A stretch of 64,000 nt of DNA, from assembly GCA_036747295.1 (NCBI GenBank), contig DAIOCN010000011.1:1-64000 (forward strand). The letters are read 5' to 3'. Shown in pieces: positions 1-7,217 of the stretch. Origin of the DNA: UBA4736 sp002404015. GTDB lineage: Bacteria > Chloroflexota > Dormibacteria > Dormibacterales > Dormibacteraceae. The notes under the pieces are model-generated. The model was not told the origin of the DNA and made no database searches. It saw nothing but the letters and a program-made list of their open reading frames with translations. Both the position numbers and the translations under genes were made by a program. How positions within the stretch are numbered: position 1 is the stretch's first letter; each line of letters starts with the position of its first letter.

Positions 1-37
1 GCAAGAACGCCGCGGATGGACAGGAACAGAAGGTTAA

Positions 38-388
38 ACATCCGTCAGGCTACCCGGCAAGTTAGTCGGCCCTGTATGGCTCTCTCCCGAGTTGGACACC
101 CTTTTGCCGCCCCACAGGTACTTCGACTCGAGCCTCGATCCGGCTCGCCTTCAGGCGAACATCAAGCTCGCCTGCTGGATCACCAGGCGCTGCTCGAGCC
201 TTCCCGACTCCGCCATCCCGTCCGAGCGCGTCCGTCTCGGCAGTCACTCTGATGGCCAGGTCCAGGACTCCGGTGACCGCCTGCTGCGTCGCTTCGCCGA
301 CCTCGTGTTCGTCCGGCCGCAGGACAAGTTGAAGCTCTATTGGCTGTTCCAGCGCTCCGCCTGGCAGCCGGCAAGGAGGGCCGCATGA
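38..388 (+). CDS. small hypothetical protein of the integrated element (start unclear)
   Basis: This frame is open from the stop codon at 35-37 to a TGA at 386-388. That TGA overlaps the ATG of the downstream methyltransferase in an ATGA arrangement, which is the main reason to think it is translated. The likeliest start is the TTG at 92, giving 98 residues; no ATG is available. The product is arginine-rich with helix-like stretches and I recognise no domain. The first 384 bases contain no better alternative. A competing open frame covers 1-252, so a frameshift or a decayed gene is possible. It may be the 3' part of a gene that begins left of the window. Confidence 0.35.
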   Translation, partial: TSVRLPGKLVGPVWLSPELDTLLPPHRYFDSSLDPARLQANIKLACWITRRCSSLPDSAIPSERVRLGSHSDGQVQDSGDRLLRRFADLVFVRPQDKLKLYWLFQRSAWQPARRAA

Positions 389-1812
389 CCTCACGCCTTT
401 CTCCCGCGTTCGCCGATGGCTCGGTCACCGTCTACCACGGCGACGTCCGCGAGGTGCTCCGCCTGCTCCCGGCGGCGAGCATCGACTGCTGCGTGACCTC
501 CCCTCCCTACTGGGGTCTTCGCGACTACGGGTTGCCGCCTTCGACCTGGGGAGGCGACTTCGGCTGCCCGCACCGGTGGGGCCGCTGGGCCGAGTCGCAC
601 GACCAGCGCGAGGCGTCGGAGCACGGTAAGTCGCGGACCACGAACCGCTTCTACGGAGATCCCTCGCGGCGCTTCAACGGGAACCACCAGCGTCACTCGG
701 CGGGCACCTCATGCGTGCGCTGCGACGCATGGCGCGGGTGTCTGGGACTGGAGCCGACGCCTGAGCTCTACGTCGAGCACCTGGTCGAGGTCTTCCGCGC
801 CGTGCGCCGGGTGCTCAAGCCCTCGGGCAGCCTCTGGCTGAACCTCGGCGACTGCTACGACGCCGGAACCAGCGCCGCGAGGATTGCCAGCCGGACCGCT
901 GAGCACGGCTACTGGAAGAACCCGGCGATCAGCCTCCGGCCGAAGGCGGGGCTCAAACCGAAGGACCTGATGGGTATGCCGTGGCGGGTCGCCTTCGCTC
1001 TCCAGGAGGACGGGTGGTGGCTGCGCTCGGACATCATCTGGGCCAAGCCGAACCCGATGCCGGAGTCCGTCCGCGACCGGCCGACCAGGGCGCATGAGTA
1101 CGTCTTCCTGCTGGCTCCGAGCGCGAGGTACCTCTACGACGACGCGGCCGCTCGTGAGCCGGTCACCGGCAACGCGCACCCGCGCGGTCACGGCGTCAAC
1201 CCCAAGGCGGCCACCTGGCCGGCCGGCTGGTCAGCCGAGCACGGCGGCCACGGCGGTATCCCGCGGGGGCGATACCGGCCCAAGCAGAACGCCAGCTTCG
1301 CAAAGGCGGTCGGGGGCCTCGTCGCCACCCGCAACCGGCGCACGGTGTGGACGATCCCGACCCAGCCGTACCGAGGCTCGCACTTCGCGACCTTCCCAGA
1401 GCGCCTGGTCGAGCCCTGCATCCTGGCCGGTTCCAGCGCCGTGGGCTGCTGCCCCGAGTGCGCTGAACCGTTGCGCAGGGTGACGACACGCCGGCGGACC
1501 CATGACGGGGAGCCGCGCGACGATCTTGGCGCCTGGCGCAACGCCGATCCCGGCTCGCCGATCGGCGCCCAGGGCGACGGCCACTGGCGCTACGCGACCG
1601 AGGTCTCCACGCGAGGCTGGCAGCGCTCCTGCGATCACCAGGGGGCGCCCGTCCCGGCTGTAGTGCTGGACCCCTTCGCCGGCTCGGGGACCACGCTCGC
1701 GGTGGCGGCACGGCTCGGCCGCCGGGCGGTGGGCGTGGAGCTCAAGGCCGACTACCTCCCTCTGATCAAACGGCGCTGCGGTCGCGAGACTGCGCGGCGG
1801 AAGGCGGCCTGA
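385..1812 (+). CDS. DNA methyltransferase, beta-class (N4-cytosine or N6-adenine)
   Basis: A 475-residue S-adenosylmethionine-dependent DNA amino-methyltransferase. The catalytic motif IV TSPPYW is at residues 38-43 and the SAM-binding motif DPFAGSGTT lies near the C terminus (about 429-437). This order is typical of beta-class enzymes. The middle region should hold the target-recognition domain and contains two cysteine clusters (CVRC at about 115 and CCPEC at about 355) that could bind zinc. The ATG at 385 is chosen because AAGGAGGG lies at 373-380 and the start overlaps the upstream stop. No restriction endonuclease is adjacent, so it may be an orphan or phage-type methylase. Whether it modifies C or A cannot be read from these motifs alone. 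It belongs to the element next to tRNA-Pro. Confidence 0.93.
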   Translation: MTSRLSPAFADGSVTVYHGDVREVLRLLPAASIDCCVTSPPYWGLRDYGLPPSTWGGDFGCPHRWGRWAESHDQREASEHGKSRTTNRFYGDPSRRFNGNHQRHSAGTSCVRCDAWRGCLGLEPTPELYVEHLVEVFRAVRRVLKPSGSLWLNLGDCYDAGTSAARIASRTAEHGYWKNPAISLRPKAGLKPKDLMGMPWRVAFALQEDGWWLRSDIIWAKPNPMPESVRDRPTRAHEYVFLLAPSARYLYDDAAAREPVTGNAHPRGHGVNPKAATWPAGWSAEHGGHGGIPRGRYRPKQNASFAKAVGGLVATRNRRTVWTIPTQPYRGSHFATFPERLVEPCILAGSSAVGCCPECAEPLRRVTTRRRTHDGEPRDDLGAWRNADPGSPIGAQGDGHWRYATEVSTRGWQRSCDHQGAPVPAVVLDPFAGSGTTLAVAARLGRRAVGVELKADYLPLIKRRCGRETARRKAA

Positions 1813-1813
1813 G

Positions 1814-2185
1814 ATGTATCGCCGGATCACACCCGATGACGAGCGGCAGCTGCCCCTGCGGATGCTGCTCCAGCCCACCGGCGACGGGCTCTTCCTGCGC
1901 GCGGCGGAAGCGGACAGCTTTCGCGGTCTGGTCGCGGCGATCCTCGACGACCCCGGCTATGAGGCTGAAGGCCTCGAGCGGAGGCTGATGCATCGCCTTC
2001 GCATAGCCGACGACGTCGTGCTGCTGGCGGAGGTTGCCGGCGAGCCGAAGGTGAGCGTCTCCGATCGCGATGGCGAGCGGACCCTCAACGTCTCTTCGGA
2101 TCAGCGGTTCATCCGCTCGCTGGATCGGCTCGGCTACGTGTCGCTCGACCCAGCTCTCCTTGCCGATCGTGAGGTGAGTGATTGA
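1814..2185 (+). CDS. conserved-looking hypothetical protein, element cargo
   Basis: A 123-residue product that starts one base after the methyltransferase stop and ends by overlapping the TTG start of the AAA+ ATPase, so it sits inside a tight four-gene operon. It is acidic in its C-terminal half, has no membrane segment or signal, and matches no family I recognise. The repeated short spacing to both neighbours supports its being real. Its position between a methylase and an ATPase suggests a role linked to the element, but no function can be assigned. Confidence 0.65.
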   Translation: MYRRITPDDERQLPLRMLLQPTGDGLFLRAAEADSFRGLVAAILDDPGYEAEGLERRLMHRLRIADDVVLLAEVAGEPKVSVSDRDGERTLNVSSDQRFIRSLDRLGYVSLDPALLADREVSD

Positions 2186-2215
2186 TAAGTTCTGGAACGC
2201 ATCAACCCTTATCAA
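2182..2215. repeat. inverted repeat TTGATAAG/CTTATCAA at the ATPase start
   Basis: TTGATAAG at 2182-2189 is matched by its exact reverse complement CTTATCAA at 2208-2215, with an 18-base spacer. The left arm contains the TTG start codon of the ATPase. The reverse complement of the whole block resembles 3396-3427 at the other end of the gene, with 23 of 31 bases matching by eye. It could be an operator for an autoregulator or a boundary repeat. Confidence 0.7.
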
Positions 2216-3399
2216 TTGCTGATCACGGGCTGAGCCCCTACCGGCCGGGGATGGGCCTCGACCCGCCCTACCTGGGCGGCAGGGAGGCGCAGCTCGAGCG
2301 ATTTCAGGACCTGCTCCGCAATCCTCACGCCGCTCGGAACCTGCTCGTGACCGGGCTGCGTGGCGTCGGGAAGACGGTGCTCCTCAACCGCTACAGCAAT
2401 GCGGCGGAGGCCGCCGGCTGGCTCGTCGGGGAGCGCGAATTCTCCGAGCCGGACGCGGAGCCCGCCAACTTCGCCCAGACCGTCCTCGCTGATCTGGTGC
2501 GACTCACACGCAAGGTGTCCGGCGGCGCTCGCGTTCGCAGCGCCGCTGTGCGCGCCGCGCAGGCGGTTCTCGAACACCTCGGAACCCTGAGCGTCTCGCA
2601 CAGTGGCATCGAGGTCGGCGTCCGTTTTCAGGGTGCGAGCCACACGCCGCGTCGGTTGGACGACGACCTGCGCGACGCCCTTGAGGAGGTGGCGGGTCTG
2701 TGCCGGCATGGCCGGCATCCGGGCATCGTCCTTCGTTACGACGAGTTCCAGGTCGTCCATGAGCGCCGCGGTGCAAGCACGCTCAGCGCTCTGCTCACGG
2801 CGGTCGGCGGTGCGCAGCAACGTTCGGTGCCGGTGATCCTGGTTCTCTGCGGACTGCCCAATCTACTCGAGAACGTGGCGAAGGCGAAGAGCTACTCCGA
2901 GCGCATGTTCATCGTCGAGCGCCTGGGCAACCTGACCGCGCCCGAGGACAGGCTCGCTCTGACCGAGCCGGCTGAGAAGGCTGCCCGCACGTTCGATGAG
3001 GCAGTCGTCGCGGCCGTGCTCAGAGACACCGCGGGCTATCCGTTTTTCATCCAGATGTATGGCGACGCTCTATGGAAGGGCGCTGCTGCCTCGGTCATTG
3101 GCGTCGAGGACCTGCGCCGCCTCCGTCCTCGGATCCTCCACGCACTGGACCGCGGCTTCTTCGAAGCTCGCTATGCACGCGGATCGGCCAGGGAACGCGA
3201 GCTCCTTCGCCTGATCGCGCGCCACGGGGAGTCGGCCACGCTGCGCCAACTCTCTGCTGACAGCGGCCTGATGAACAACCAACTACAACCGGTGATCAGC
3301 AACATGCTCCGCAAGGGCTTGATCTACCGGCCCTCGCGCGCCACTCTCGCCTTCACCGCCCCAATGTTCGGAGCCCACATAAGAAGGCGGGGGAAATGA
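2182..3399 (+). CDS. AAA+ ATPase, Orc1/Cdc6-like (AAA_16 type) with C-terminal winged helix
   Basis: A 405-residue P-loop ATPase. The Walker A motif GLRGVGKT is at about residues 57-64. Walker B is at about 181-188 (hydrophobic strand ending RYDEF). A sensor-like strand LVLCGLP follows. The last 70 residues (from about 336) look like a winged helix-turn-helix, as in archaeal Orc1/Cdc6 and related prokaryotic ATPases found on mobile elements. The TTG at 2182 overlaps the upstream TGA (TTGA). An internal ATG at 2251 would give 382 residues and still keep Walker A. It probably acts on DNA or as a regulatory switch within the element. Its start and its stop each lie inside copies of an inverted repeat (see 2182-2215 and 3396-3427). 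Confidence 0.88.
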   Translation: MISSGTHQPLSIADHGLSPYRPGMGLDPPYLGGREAQLERFQDLLRNPHAARNLLVTGLRGVGKTVLLNRYSNAAEAAGWLVGEREFSEPDAEPANFAQTVLADLVRLTRKVSGGARVRSAAVRAAQAVLEHLGTLSVSHSGIEVGVRFQGASHTPRRLDDDLRDALEEVAGLCRHGRHPGIVLRYDEFQVVHERRGASTLSALLTAVGGAQQRSVPVILVLCGLPNLLENVAKAKSYSERMFIVERLGNLTAPEDRLALTEPAEKAARTFDEAVVAAVLRDTAGYPFFIQMYGDALWKGAAASVIGVEDLRRLRPRILHALDRGFFEARYARGSARERELLRLIARHGESATLRQLSADSGLMNNQLQPVISNMLRKGLIYRPSRATLAFTAPMFGAHIRRRGK

Positions 3400-3427
3400 T
3401 AAGGGTCGATAAGGCTGAGAACCTATC
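3396..3427. repeat. second, inverted copy of the TGATAAGGGT-type repeat
   Basis: The block begins with ATGATAAGGGT at 3396 and ends in AGAACCTATC. It matches the reverse complement of 2182-2215 with 23 of 31 positions identical, and it has its own partial symmetry (GATAAGG against CCTATC). It contains the ATPase stop and the start of the next gene. Confidence 0.55.
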
Positions 3428-3638
3428 TGGTCCTGGTCGGCCGGAGACCAACGAAGCCCTCGTAGATCTCACGTTGGAGGTCTGGCAACCTCTGTACCAG
3501 CGTCAGCTGTCACGAGAGGACGCCCGCCAGATTGCGGAGAACCTGACCGGCTTCTTCCGGGTCCTCCTTCGCTGGAAGGCGATGAATGCGGCGAGGCGGG
3601 CGGAGGAGGACTCTTCTGGTGACCTGGTCGCTGCTTGA
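3396..3638 (+). CDS. small hypothetical protein upstream of the recombinase
   Basis: An 80-residue product whose ATG overlaps the ATPase stop (ATGA). It is rich in charged residues with two likely amphipathic helices, and it contains the stretch GRPETNEALVDLTLEVWQPL. Proteins of this size often sit just upstream of integrases on actinobacterial-type elements, but I cannot assign this one to a family. Its position in the operon after the ATPase suggests joint expression. It could be a DNA-binding accessory factor, which is speculative. Confidence 0.65.
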   Translation: MIRVDKAENLSGPGRPETNEALVDLTLEVWQPLYQRQLSREDARQIAENLTGFFRVLLRWKAMNAARRAEEDSSGDLVAA

Positions 3639-3642
3639 ACAA

Positions 3643-3680
3643 CCCAGCACCAAAGGGTGCGTGAAGGCGTTTACGCTGGG
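3643..3680. other. nested hairpin in the recombinase leader
   Basis: An outer stem CCCAGC (3643-3648) with GCTGGG (3675-3680) encloses a small inner stem GCACC/GGTGC around 3648-3660. It lies in the only untranslated gap before the recombinase gene (3639-3708). It could be an operator or a leader-RNA structure. A 10-codon frame (3684-3716, ATG ACT GAC to TAG) follows it and overlaps the recombinase start; it may be a leader peptide or chance. Confidence 0.4.
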
Positions 3681-3708
3681 TCCATGACTGACGTTGAGTT
3701 CCTCGAAC

Positions 3709-5847
3709 ATGTCTAGGGCGCGGCCGCGCGGCGGCGCCGTGCCAACCGGGGCAGAGGCGATCCGGCCATGCGTTCTCTACGCTCGCGTGTCCTCGCGCGA
3801 GCAGGAGCTGGAGGGCTTCTCGGTTCCCGCGCAGTCGAGGCTGCTCCACGGCTACTGCCAGGCGCACCAACTCGACCCCGTTAAGGAGTTCGTCGACGTC
3901 GAATCAGCCAAGAACCCGGGTGCTCGCAACGCCTTTGGCGAGATGCTCACCTTCCTCAGGCGGAACAGAACCGTACGTGACGCAGTCTGCGAGAAGACCG
4001 ATCGCTTCTATCGGAACTTCCGCGACTACGTGAGTGTCGACGAGCTGCAGGTCTCCCTGCACTTTCCCAAGGAGAACGTCGTCCTCTCCCACGACTCAAC
4101 CTCGCACGAAAAGTTCATGCACGGCATCAAGGTACTGATGGCCAAGAACTACATCGACAACCTCAGCGAAGAAGTCCGAAAGGGGATGCTCGAGAAGTGC
4201 GAGCAGGGCGGCTGGCCCGCACAGGCTCCGCTCGGTTACGTGAACATCATCCGCGAGGACAAGAAGCGAGTTGTCGTCGTGGATGCCGAGCGCGCGCCAC
4301 TCATCCGGAAGCTCTACGAGACTTATGCGCGCGGGGCCCACTCAGTGAAGCAGGTGGCAAAGCTGGCGCGAGGTTGGGGCTTGACCTTCCGCAAGAGCGG
4401 TGCACCCGTGAGCACGGCGACGGTCCACAACATCTTGCGAAACCGGTTCTACTGCGGCGACTTCGTCTGGGACGGACGCACGTACCGCGGTGCACACCAG
4501 GCACTTCTCACCCGAGACCTCTGGCACCGCGTCCAGGACGTGCTCGACGGGCGCAACGCCATTCACCCAAAGCGGCGAAAGCACCAGTTCCTGTTCGCCG
4601 GCCTGATCCGCTGCGGCCATTGCGGATGCGCGATGGTCACCGAGCGCCACAAGGGTCGCTATCACTACCTGCGCTGCACCGGCAACCGCGGCAAATGTCC
4701 GACGGGCTACACGAGGCAGGAGGTCATCGAGAGTCGCGTCGCGACATTGCTCGACCGCATGACCTTCCCGGAGCCGGCGCTGAAATACCTGACCACCGCT
4801 CTGCGCGAGTGCGATGTCGACGAGAAGAAGTTCCACGATGAAGCCATCGCGCGGATTGAGGCGGAGTACGACGTCATCCAGAAGCGCCTCGACGCCATGT
4901 ATCTCGACAAGTTGGACGGGCGGATCACCGCCGCCTACTTCGACCGCATGGCGGCGGACTGGCGAGACGAGCAGGACCGTATCGCCGAGGCCATCCATGA
5001 GCACCGGCAGGCCAACCGTGGCCAGATCGCCGACGGAGCCCGAATCCTGGAGGTGGCAAGCGAGGCAGGCGCTGTGTTCCGAGGGCAAGAGGACGACTTG
5101 GAGAAGCGCGAGCTCCTGCGGTTCTTCCTCGCGGAGTCGTCCTGGACTGAGAACGGGCTCGCGGCGAGTCTTCGGCAGCCGTTCGACGTCCTCGCCGGCG
5201 AAGCCGAGAAGCTGCGACGAATCGAGGGTTCGAACGGCGGGGACAAGGTGGACGGTCCGGCAGGAGGGCGTTTGAACTCCTCTGGTGACCGCGATTCGAA
5301 CTCAAGAGCGGTCGCGCAGGGCTCGGATCGGGCCAAAATCGAGATTTGGTCGGGGGCCCGGGATTTGAACCCGGGGCCTCTCGGTCCCGAACCGAGCGCG
5401 CTGCCGTACTGCGCCAGCCCCCGCCGGCGGTCATTCTACCCGGGTGGGTGTCTCCATCAGAGTGGCGCTCGCCTCGGCCACCCGCACGCCGTCCGCCACC
5501 CGGTCGATGAACGCGTTGGCGTAGACCAGGGTGCGCCGGATCCGTTCGACCCGCCCCACGACACGGATCCTCTCCCCCACCCGGAGTGGCTGCCGGTAGC
5601 GGACCTCGAGCCGGCCGGTGACGCCCGGGTGGCCGGAGTGCCAGCCCGCCCAACCCACGGCCTCGTCGAGGATCAGGGCGACCACGCCGCCATGTACGAC
5701 GCCCTGCCAGCTCTGGTAGCGATCGGGCACCTCGTACTCGGCCACGGCCTCGTCGCCGCGGTCCTCGAACACCATCTGGAGGCCGTCCGAGTTGCGCGGC
5801 CCGCAGCCGAAGCAGCGTCCGTCGTAGACGACCTCCACGCTGTATAA
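3709..5847 (+). CDS. large serine recombinase (integrase), reading frame continues through tRNA-Pro
   Basis: A site-specific recombinase of the large serine family. The N-terminal resolvase domain starts with YARVSS, so the nucleophile is predicted to be Ser28. The recombinase domain follows (GGWPAQAPLGYVN at about 165-178). A zinc ribbon begins CGHCGCAM at about 302 with a second cysteine pair about 25 residues later. After it comes a charged helical region of coiled-coil type and a C-terminal tail. The ATG at 3709 is preferred over an upstream TTG at 3694. Conserved sequence ends near residue 530. Beyond it the frame is antisense to the tRNA (about residues 546-572) and then to the thioesterase gene, with no stop until 5847. 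The native stop was probably lost when the element integrated. Function is secure; the C terminus is not. Confidence 0.9.
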   Translation: MSRARPRGGAVPTGAEAIRPCVLYARVSSREQELEGFSVPAQSRLLHGYCQAHQLDPVKEFVDVESAKNPGARNAFGEMLTFLRRNRTVRDAVCEKTDRFYRNFRDYVSVDELQVSLHFPKENVVLSHDSTSHEKFMHGIKVLMAKNYIDNLSEEVRKGMLEKCEQGGWPAQAPLGYVNIIREDKKRVVVVDAERAPLIRKLYETYARGAHSVKQVAKLARGWGLTFRKSGAPVSTATVHNILRNRFYCGDFVWDGRTYRGAHQALLTRDLWHRVQDVLDGRNAIHPKRRKHQFLFAGLIRCGHCGCAMVTERHKGRYHYLRCTGNRGKCPTGYTRQEVIESRVATLLDRMTFPEPALKYLTTALRECDVDEKKFHDEAIARIEAEYDVIQKRLDAMYLDKLDGRITAAYFDRMAADWRDEQDRIAEAIHEHRQANRGQIADGARILEVASEAGAVFRGQEDDLEKRELLRFFLAESSWTENGLAASLRQPFDVLAGEAEKLRRIEGSNGGDKVDGPAGGRLNSSGDRDSNSRAVAQGSDRAKIEIWSGARDLNPGPLGPEPSALPYCASPRRRSFYPGGCLHQSGARLGHPHAVRHPVDERVGVDQGAPDPFDPPHDTDPLPHPEWLPVADLEPAGDARVAGVPARPTHGLVEDQGDHAAMYDALPALVAIGHLVLGHGLVAAVLEHHLEAVRVARPAAEAASVVDDLHAV
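5287..5313 (-). other. tRNA 3'-end-like fragment beside tRNA-Pro
   Basis: Read on the minus strand this stretch has GACCGC, then a T-loop-like GAGTTCGAATC, then GCGGTC followed by ACCA (down to 5283). That looks like the acceptor and T-loop end of a tRNA. The T-stem does not pair, so it is not a functional tRNA. It lies 34 bases from the CCA end of the real tRNA-Pro, where an attachment-site remnant would be expected. Chance within the recombinase gene is possible. Confidence 0.3.
5347..5423 (-). tRNA. tRNA-Pro (anticodon CGG), CCA encoded
   Basis: All four arms fold. The acceptor stem is CGGGGGC/GCCCCCG, the D stem GCGC/GCGC, the anticodon stem CTCGG/CCGAG with loop TTCGGGA (anticodon CGG), and the T stem CCGGG/CCCGG with loop TTCAAAT. 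Discriminator A and CCA are encoded, giving 77 bases. The 3' end faces the integrated element at 1-5346, the usual geometry for integration at a tRNA 3' end. Confidence 0.96.
5431..5838 (-). CDS. hotdog-fold thioesterase (PaaI-like)
   Basis: A 135-residue acyl-CoA thioesterase-type protein of the hotdog superfamily. The N terminus has a short cysteine motif CFGCG typical of one PaaI-like subgroup. The helix carrying VVHGGVVALILDEAVG is the substrate-binding and catalytic region. The chosen GTG at 5838 lies 7 bases after a TACCTT box read on this strand. It is divergent from the crotonase gene by only 18 bases and ends 7 bases from tRNA-Pro. The physiological substrate is unknown. Release of free acid from a CoA ester fits the neighbouring CoA genes. 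Confidence 0.85.
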   Translation of the reverse strand: MEVVYDGRCFGCGPRNSDGLQMVFEDRGDEAVAEYEVPDRYQSWQGVVHGGVVALILDEAVGWAGWHSGHPGVTGRLEVRYRQPLRVGERIRVVGRVERIRRTLVYANAFIDRVADGVRVAEASATLMETPTRVE

Positions 5848-5851
5848 GGTA
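5845..5851. promoter_or_regulatory. shared bidirectional -10 box TAAGGTA
   Basis: On the plus strand TAAGGT (5845-5850) is followed by 6 bases and the ATG of the crotonase at 5857. On the minus strand TACCTT (5851-5846) is followed by 7 bases and the GTG of the thioesterase at 5838. The same bases therefore appear to serve as -10 element for both genes, with leaderless transcripts. Confidence 0.55.
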
Positions 5852-5856
5852 GGGGC

Positions 5857-6639
5857 ATGGCCGTTGCGCTCGACTACCTGGTCGTCGAGGACGCCCTGCC
5901 CGCGGTTCGCATCACCCTGAACCGCCCGCAGCAGCTGAACGCGCTGTCGACGGGCCTGATGCGCGAGCTGATCGAGGCGCTGGACCGCCAGGGTGCGCGC
6001 CCGGAGGTGCTGGCGATAGTGCTGCAGGGGGCCGGACGCGCCTTCTCGGCCGGGCACGATCTGAAGGAGCTGCTCGGCCGCTCGCTGGACGAGGAGCGCG
6101 AGGTCTTCCAGACCTGCGAACGGCTGATGGAGAAGGTGCAGGCCATGCCCCAGCCAGTGATCGCCAGGGTCCACGGGATCGCCACCGCGGCCGGCTGTCA
6201 GCTGGTGGCCACGTGCGACCTCGCGATCGCGGCCGAAGATGCTCGCTTCGCGACCTCCGGCATCAAGAACGGGATCTTCTGTTACACGCCGATGGTGGCC
6301 GTCAGCCGGAACATCGGCCGCAAGCGGGCGCTGGAGATGGTGCTGACCGGCGGCTTCATCGACGCCCGCACGGCCGCCGACTGGGGCCTCGTCAACCGGG
6401 TCGTACCCGCCGATCGCCTGGATGCCGCCGTGCAGGAGCTGGTGGACCAGCTGGCGGCGCTGAGCCCTCACGCCCTGCGCAGCGGCAAGCGGGCCTTCTA
6501 CGAACAGGTGGAGAAGGACCAGGCCGCCGCCTACGAGCTGATGACCGAGGCCATCTCCTGCAACGCGCTCTCCCAGGACGCCCAGGAGGGCATGAGCGCC
6601 TTCATCGAGAAGCGCAAGCCGGTCTGGAAGGGCGAGTAG
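5857..6639 (+). CDS. enoyl-CoA hydratase/isomerase family protein, ECHDC3-like
   Basis: A 260-residue crotonase-fold protein. The oxyanion-hole region is present (FSAGHDLKEL at about 64-73 and HGIATAAGCQLVATCD at about 107-122). At the position of the first catalytic glutamate of enoyl-CoA hydratase this protein has glutamine (AGCQL, about residue 111). The second glutamate region reads GIKNGIFCYTP and has no Glu. The same substitutions occur in human ECHDC3, so ordinary hydration of enoyl-CoA is doubtful. It is divergent from the thioesterase and upstream of an acyl-CoA dehydrogenase cluster. It may act as a lyase, an isomerase or a regulator of acyl-CoA metabolism. Confidence 0.9.
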   Translation: MAVALDYLVVEDALPAVRITLNRPQQLNALSTGLMRELIEALDRQGARPEVLAIVLQGAGRAFSAGHDLKELLGRSLDEEREVFQTCERLMEKVQAMPQPVIARVHGIATAAGCQLVATCDLAIAAEDARFATSGIKNGIFCYTPMVAVSRNIGRKRALEMVLTGGFIDARTAADWGLVNRVVPADRLDAAVQELVDQLAALSPHALRSGKRAFYEQVEKDQAAAYELMTEAISCNALSQDAQEGMSAFIEKRKPVWKGE

Positions 6640-6658
6640 GCAGTCGGGTCCGCCGGGC

Positions 6659-7198
6659 TCAGGTCCGGCAGCTCCACTTTCCGTTGAGCCTCAGCGTCGG
6701 TTTCCCGGTGGTCAGATTGTTCAGGGTCGCGGTAAGCGTGCCGGACTCCTCGCCGGTGTTGACCACGAACTGGACCGGGTCGTCAGCCACGCTCTGCCAG
6801 GCGACCGTGTTGTCGCCAAACCTGTGCAGGGTGATGGCAGCCTGAGGCTGCGTGTAGGTGCCCGGGCCCCGGTACTGGGCCACGACCGCCGTGACCCCGT
6901 AGACGTCCTTGCCGACCGGCCCGTAGAGGATGGACGACCAGAGGCCCCCGCCCTGGGAGTTCTTGCCGGTGCACTCGGAGCGTGTGATCGCGTCGGGCGC
7001 CACCGCCTGGTTCAGCAGGCCCGAGATGTCGCCGGCAAACGTCAGCTCCTCGACCCAGGCGGCAGCGCCCGAGGGGCTCGGCGTGGGCGTCGCCGGCAGT
7101 GCCGTGGGCGTCGCCGCCGGAGCGGCGGTGGGCCCGCCACAGGCCGCTGCGACCAGCCCGAAGACGATGCCCAGGAGGCGCATGCGGGAGCGGGGCAT
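6659..7198 (-). CDS. putative secreted lipoprotein of unknown function
   Basis: A 179-residue product with a short signal peptide and a lipobox-like end (GLVAAAC, Cys at residue 20 from the ATG at 7198; an ATG at 7183 is also possible). A Pro/Thr/Ala-rich linker follows, then a globular domain of about 130 residues rich in beta-strand residues, with one cysteine near the start and one at the end that could form a disulfide. I do not recognise the domain. A TACCAT box lies 8 bases before the 7198 start. It is convergent with the crotonase gene and divergent, 19 bases away, from the phosphatase gene. It is probably anchored on the outer face of the membrane. Confidence 0.72.
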   Translation of the reverse strand: MPRSRMRLLGIVFGLVAAACGGPTAAPAATPTALPATPTPSPSGAAAWVEELTFAGDISGLLNQAVAPDAITRSECTGKNSQGGGLWSSILYGPVGKDVYGVTAVVAQYRGPGTYTQPQAAITLHRFGDNTVAWQSVADDPVQFVVNTGEESGTLTATLNNLTTGKPTLRLNGKWSCRT

Positions 7199-7206
7199 GT
7201 GCTCGA

Positions 7207-7212
7207 ATGGTA
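7207..7212. promoter_or_regulatory. shared box in a 19-base divergent gap
   Basis: Minus strand: TACCAT (7212-7207), 8 bases, then ATG at 7198. Plus strand: AATGGT (7206-7211), 6 bases, then GTG at 7218. The layout matches 5845-5851. The plus-strand box is the weaker one. Confidence 0.42.
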
Positions 7213-7217
7213 CCGCC

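Noticed and set aside
3684..3716. Ten-codon frame overlapping the recombinase start as a regulatory leader peptide
   Set aside because: No ribosome site and too short to separate from chance; kept only as a remark under the leader hairpin.
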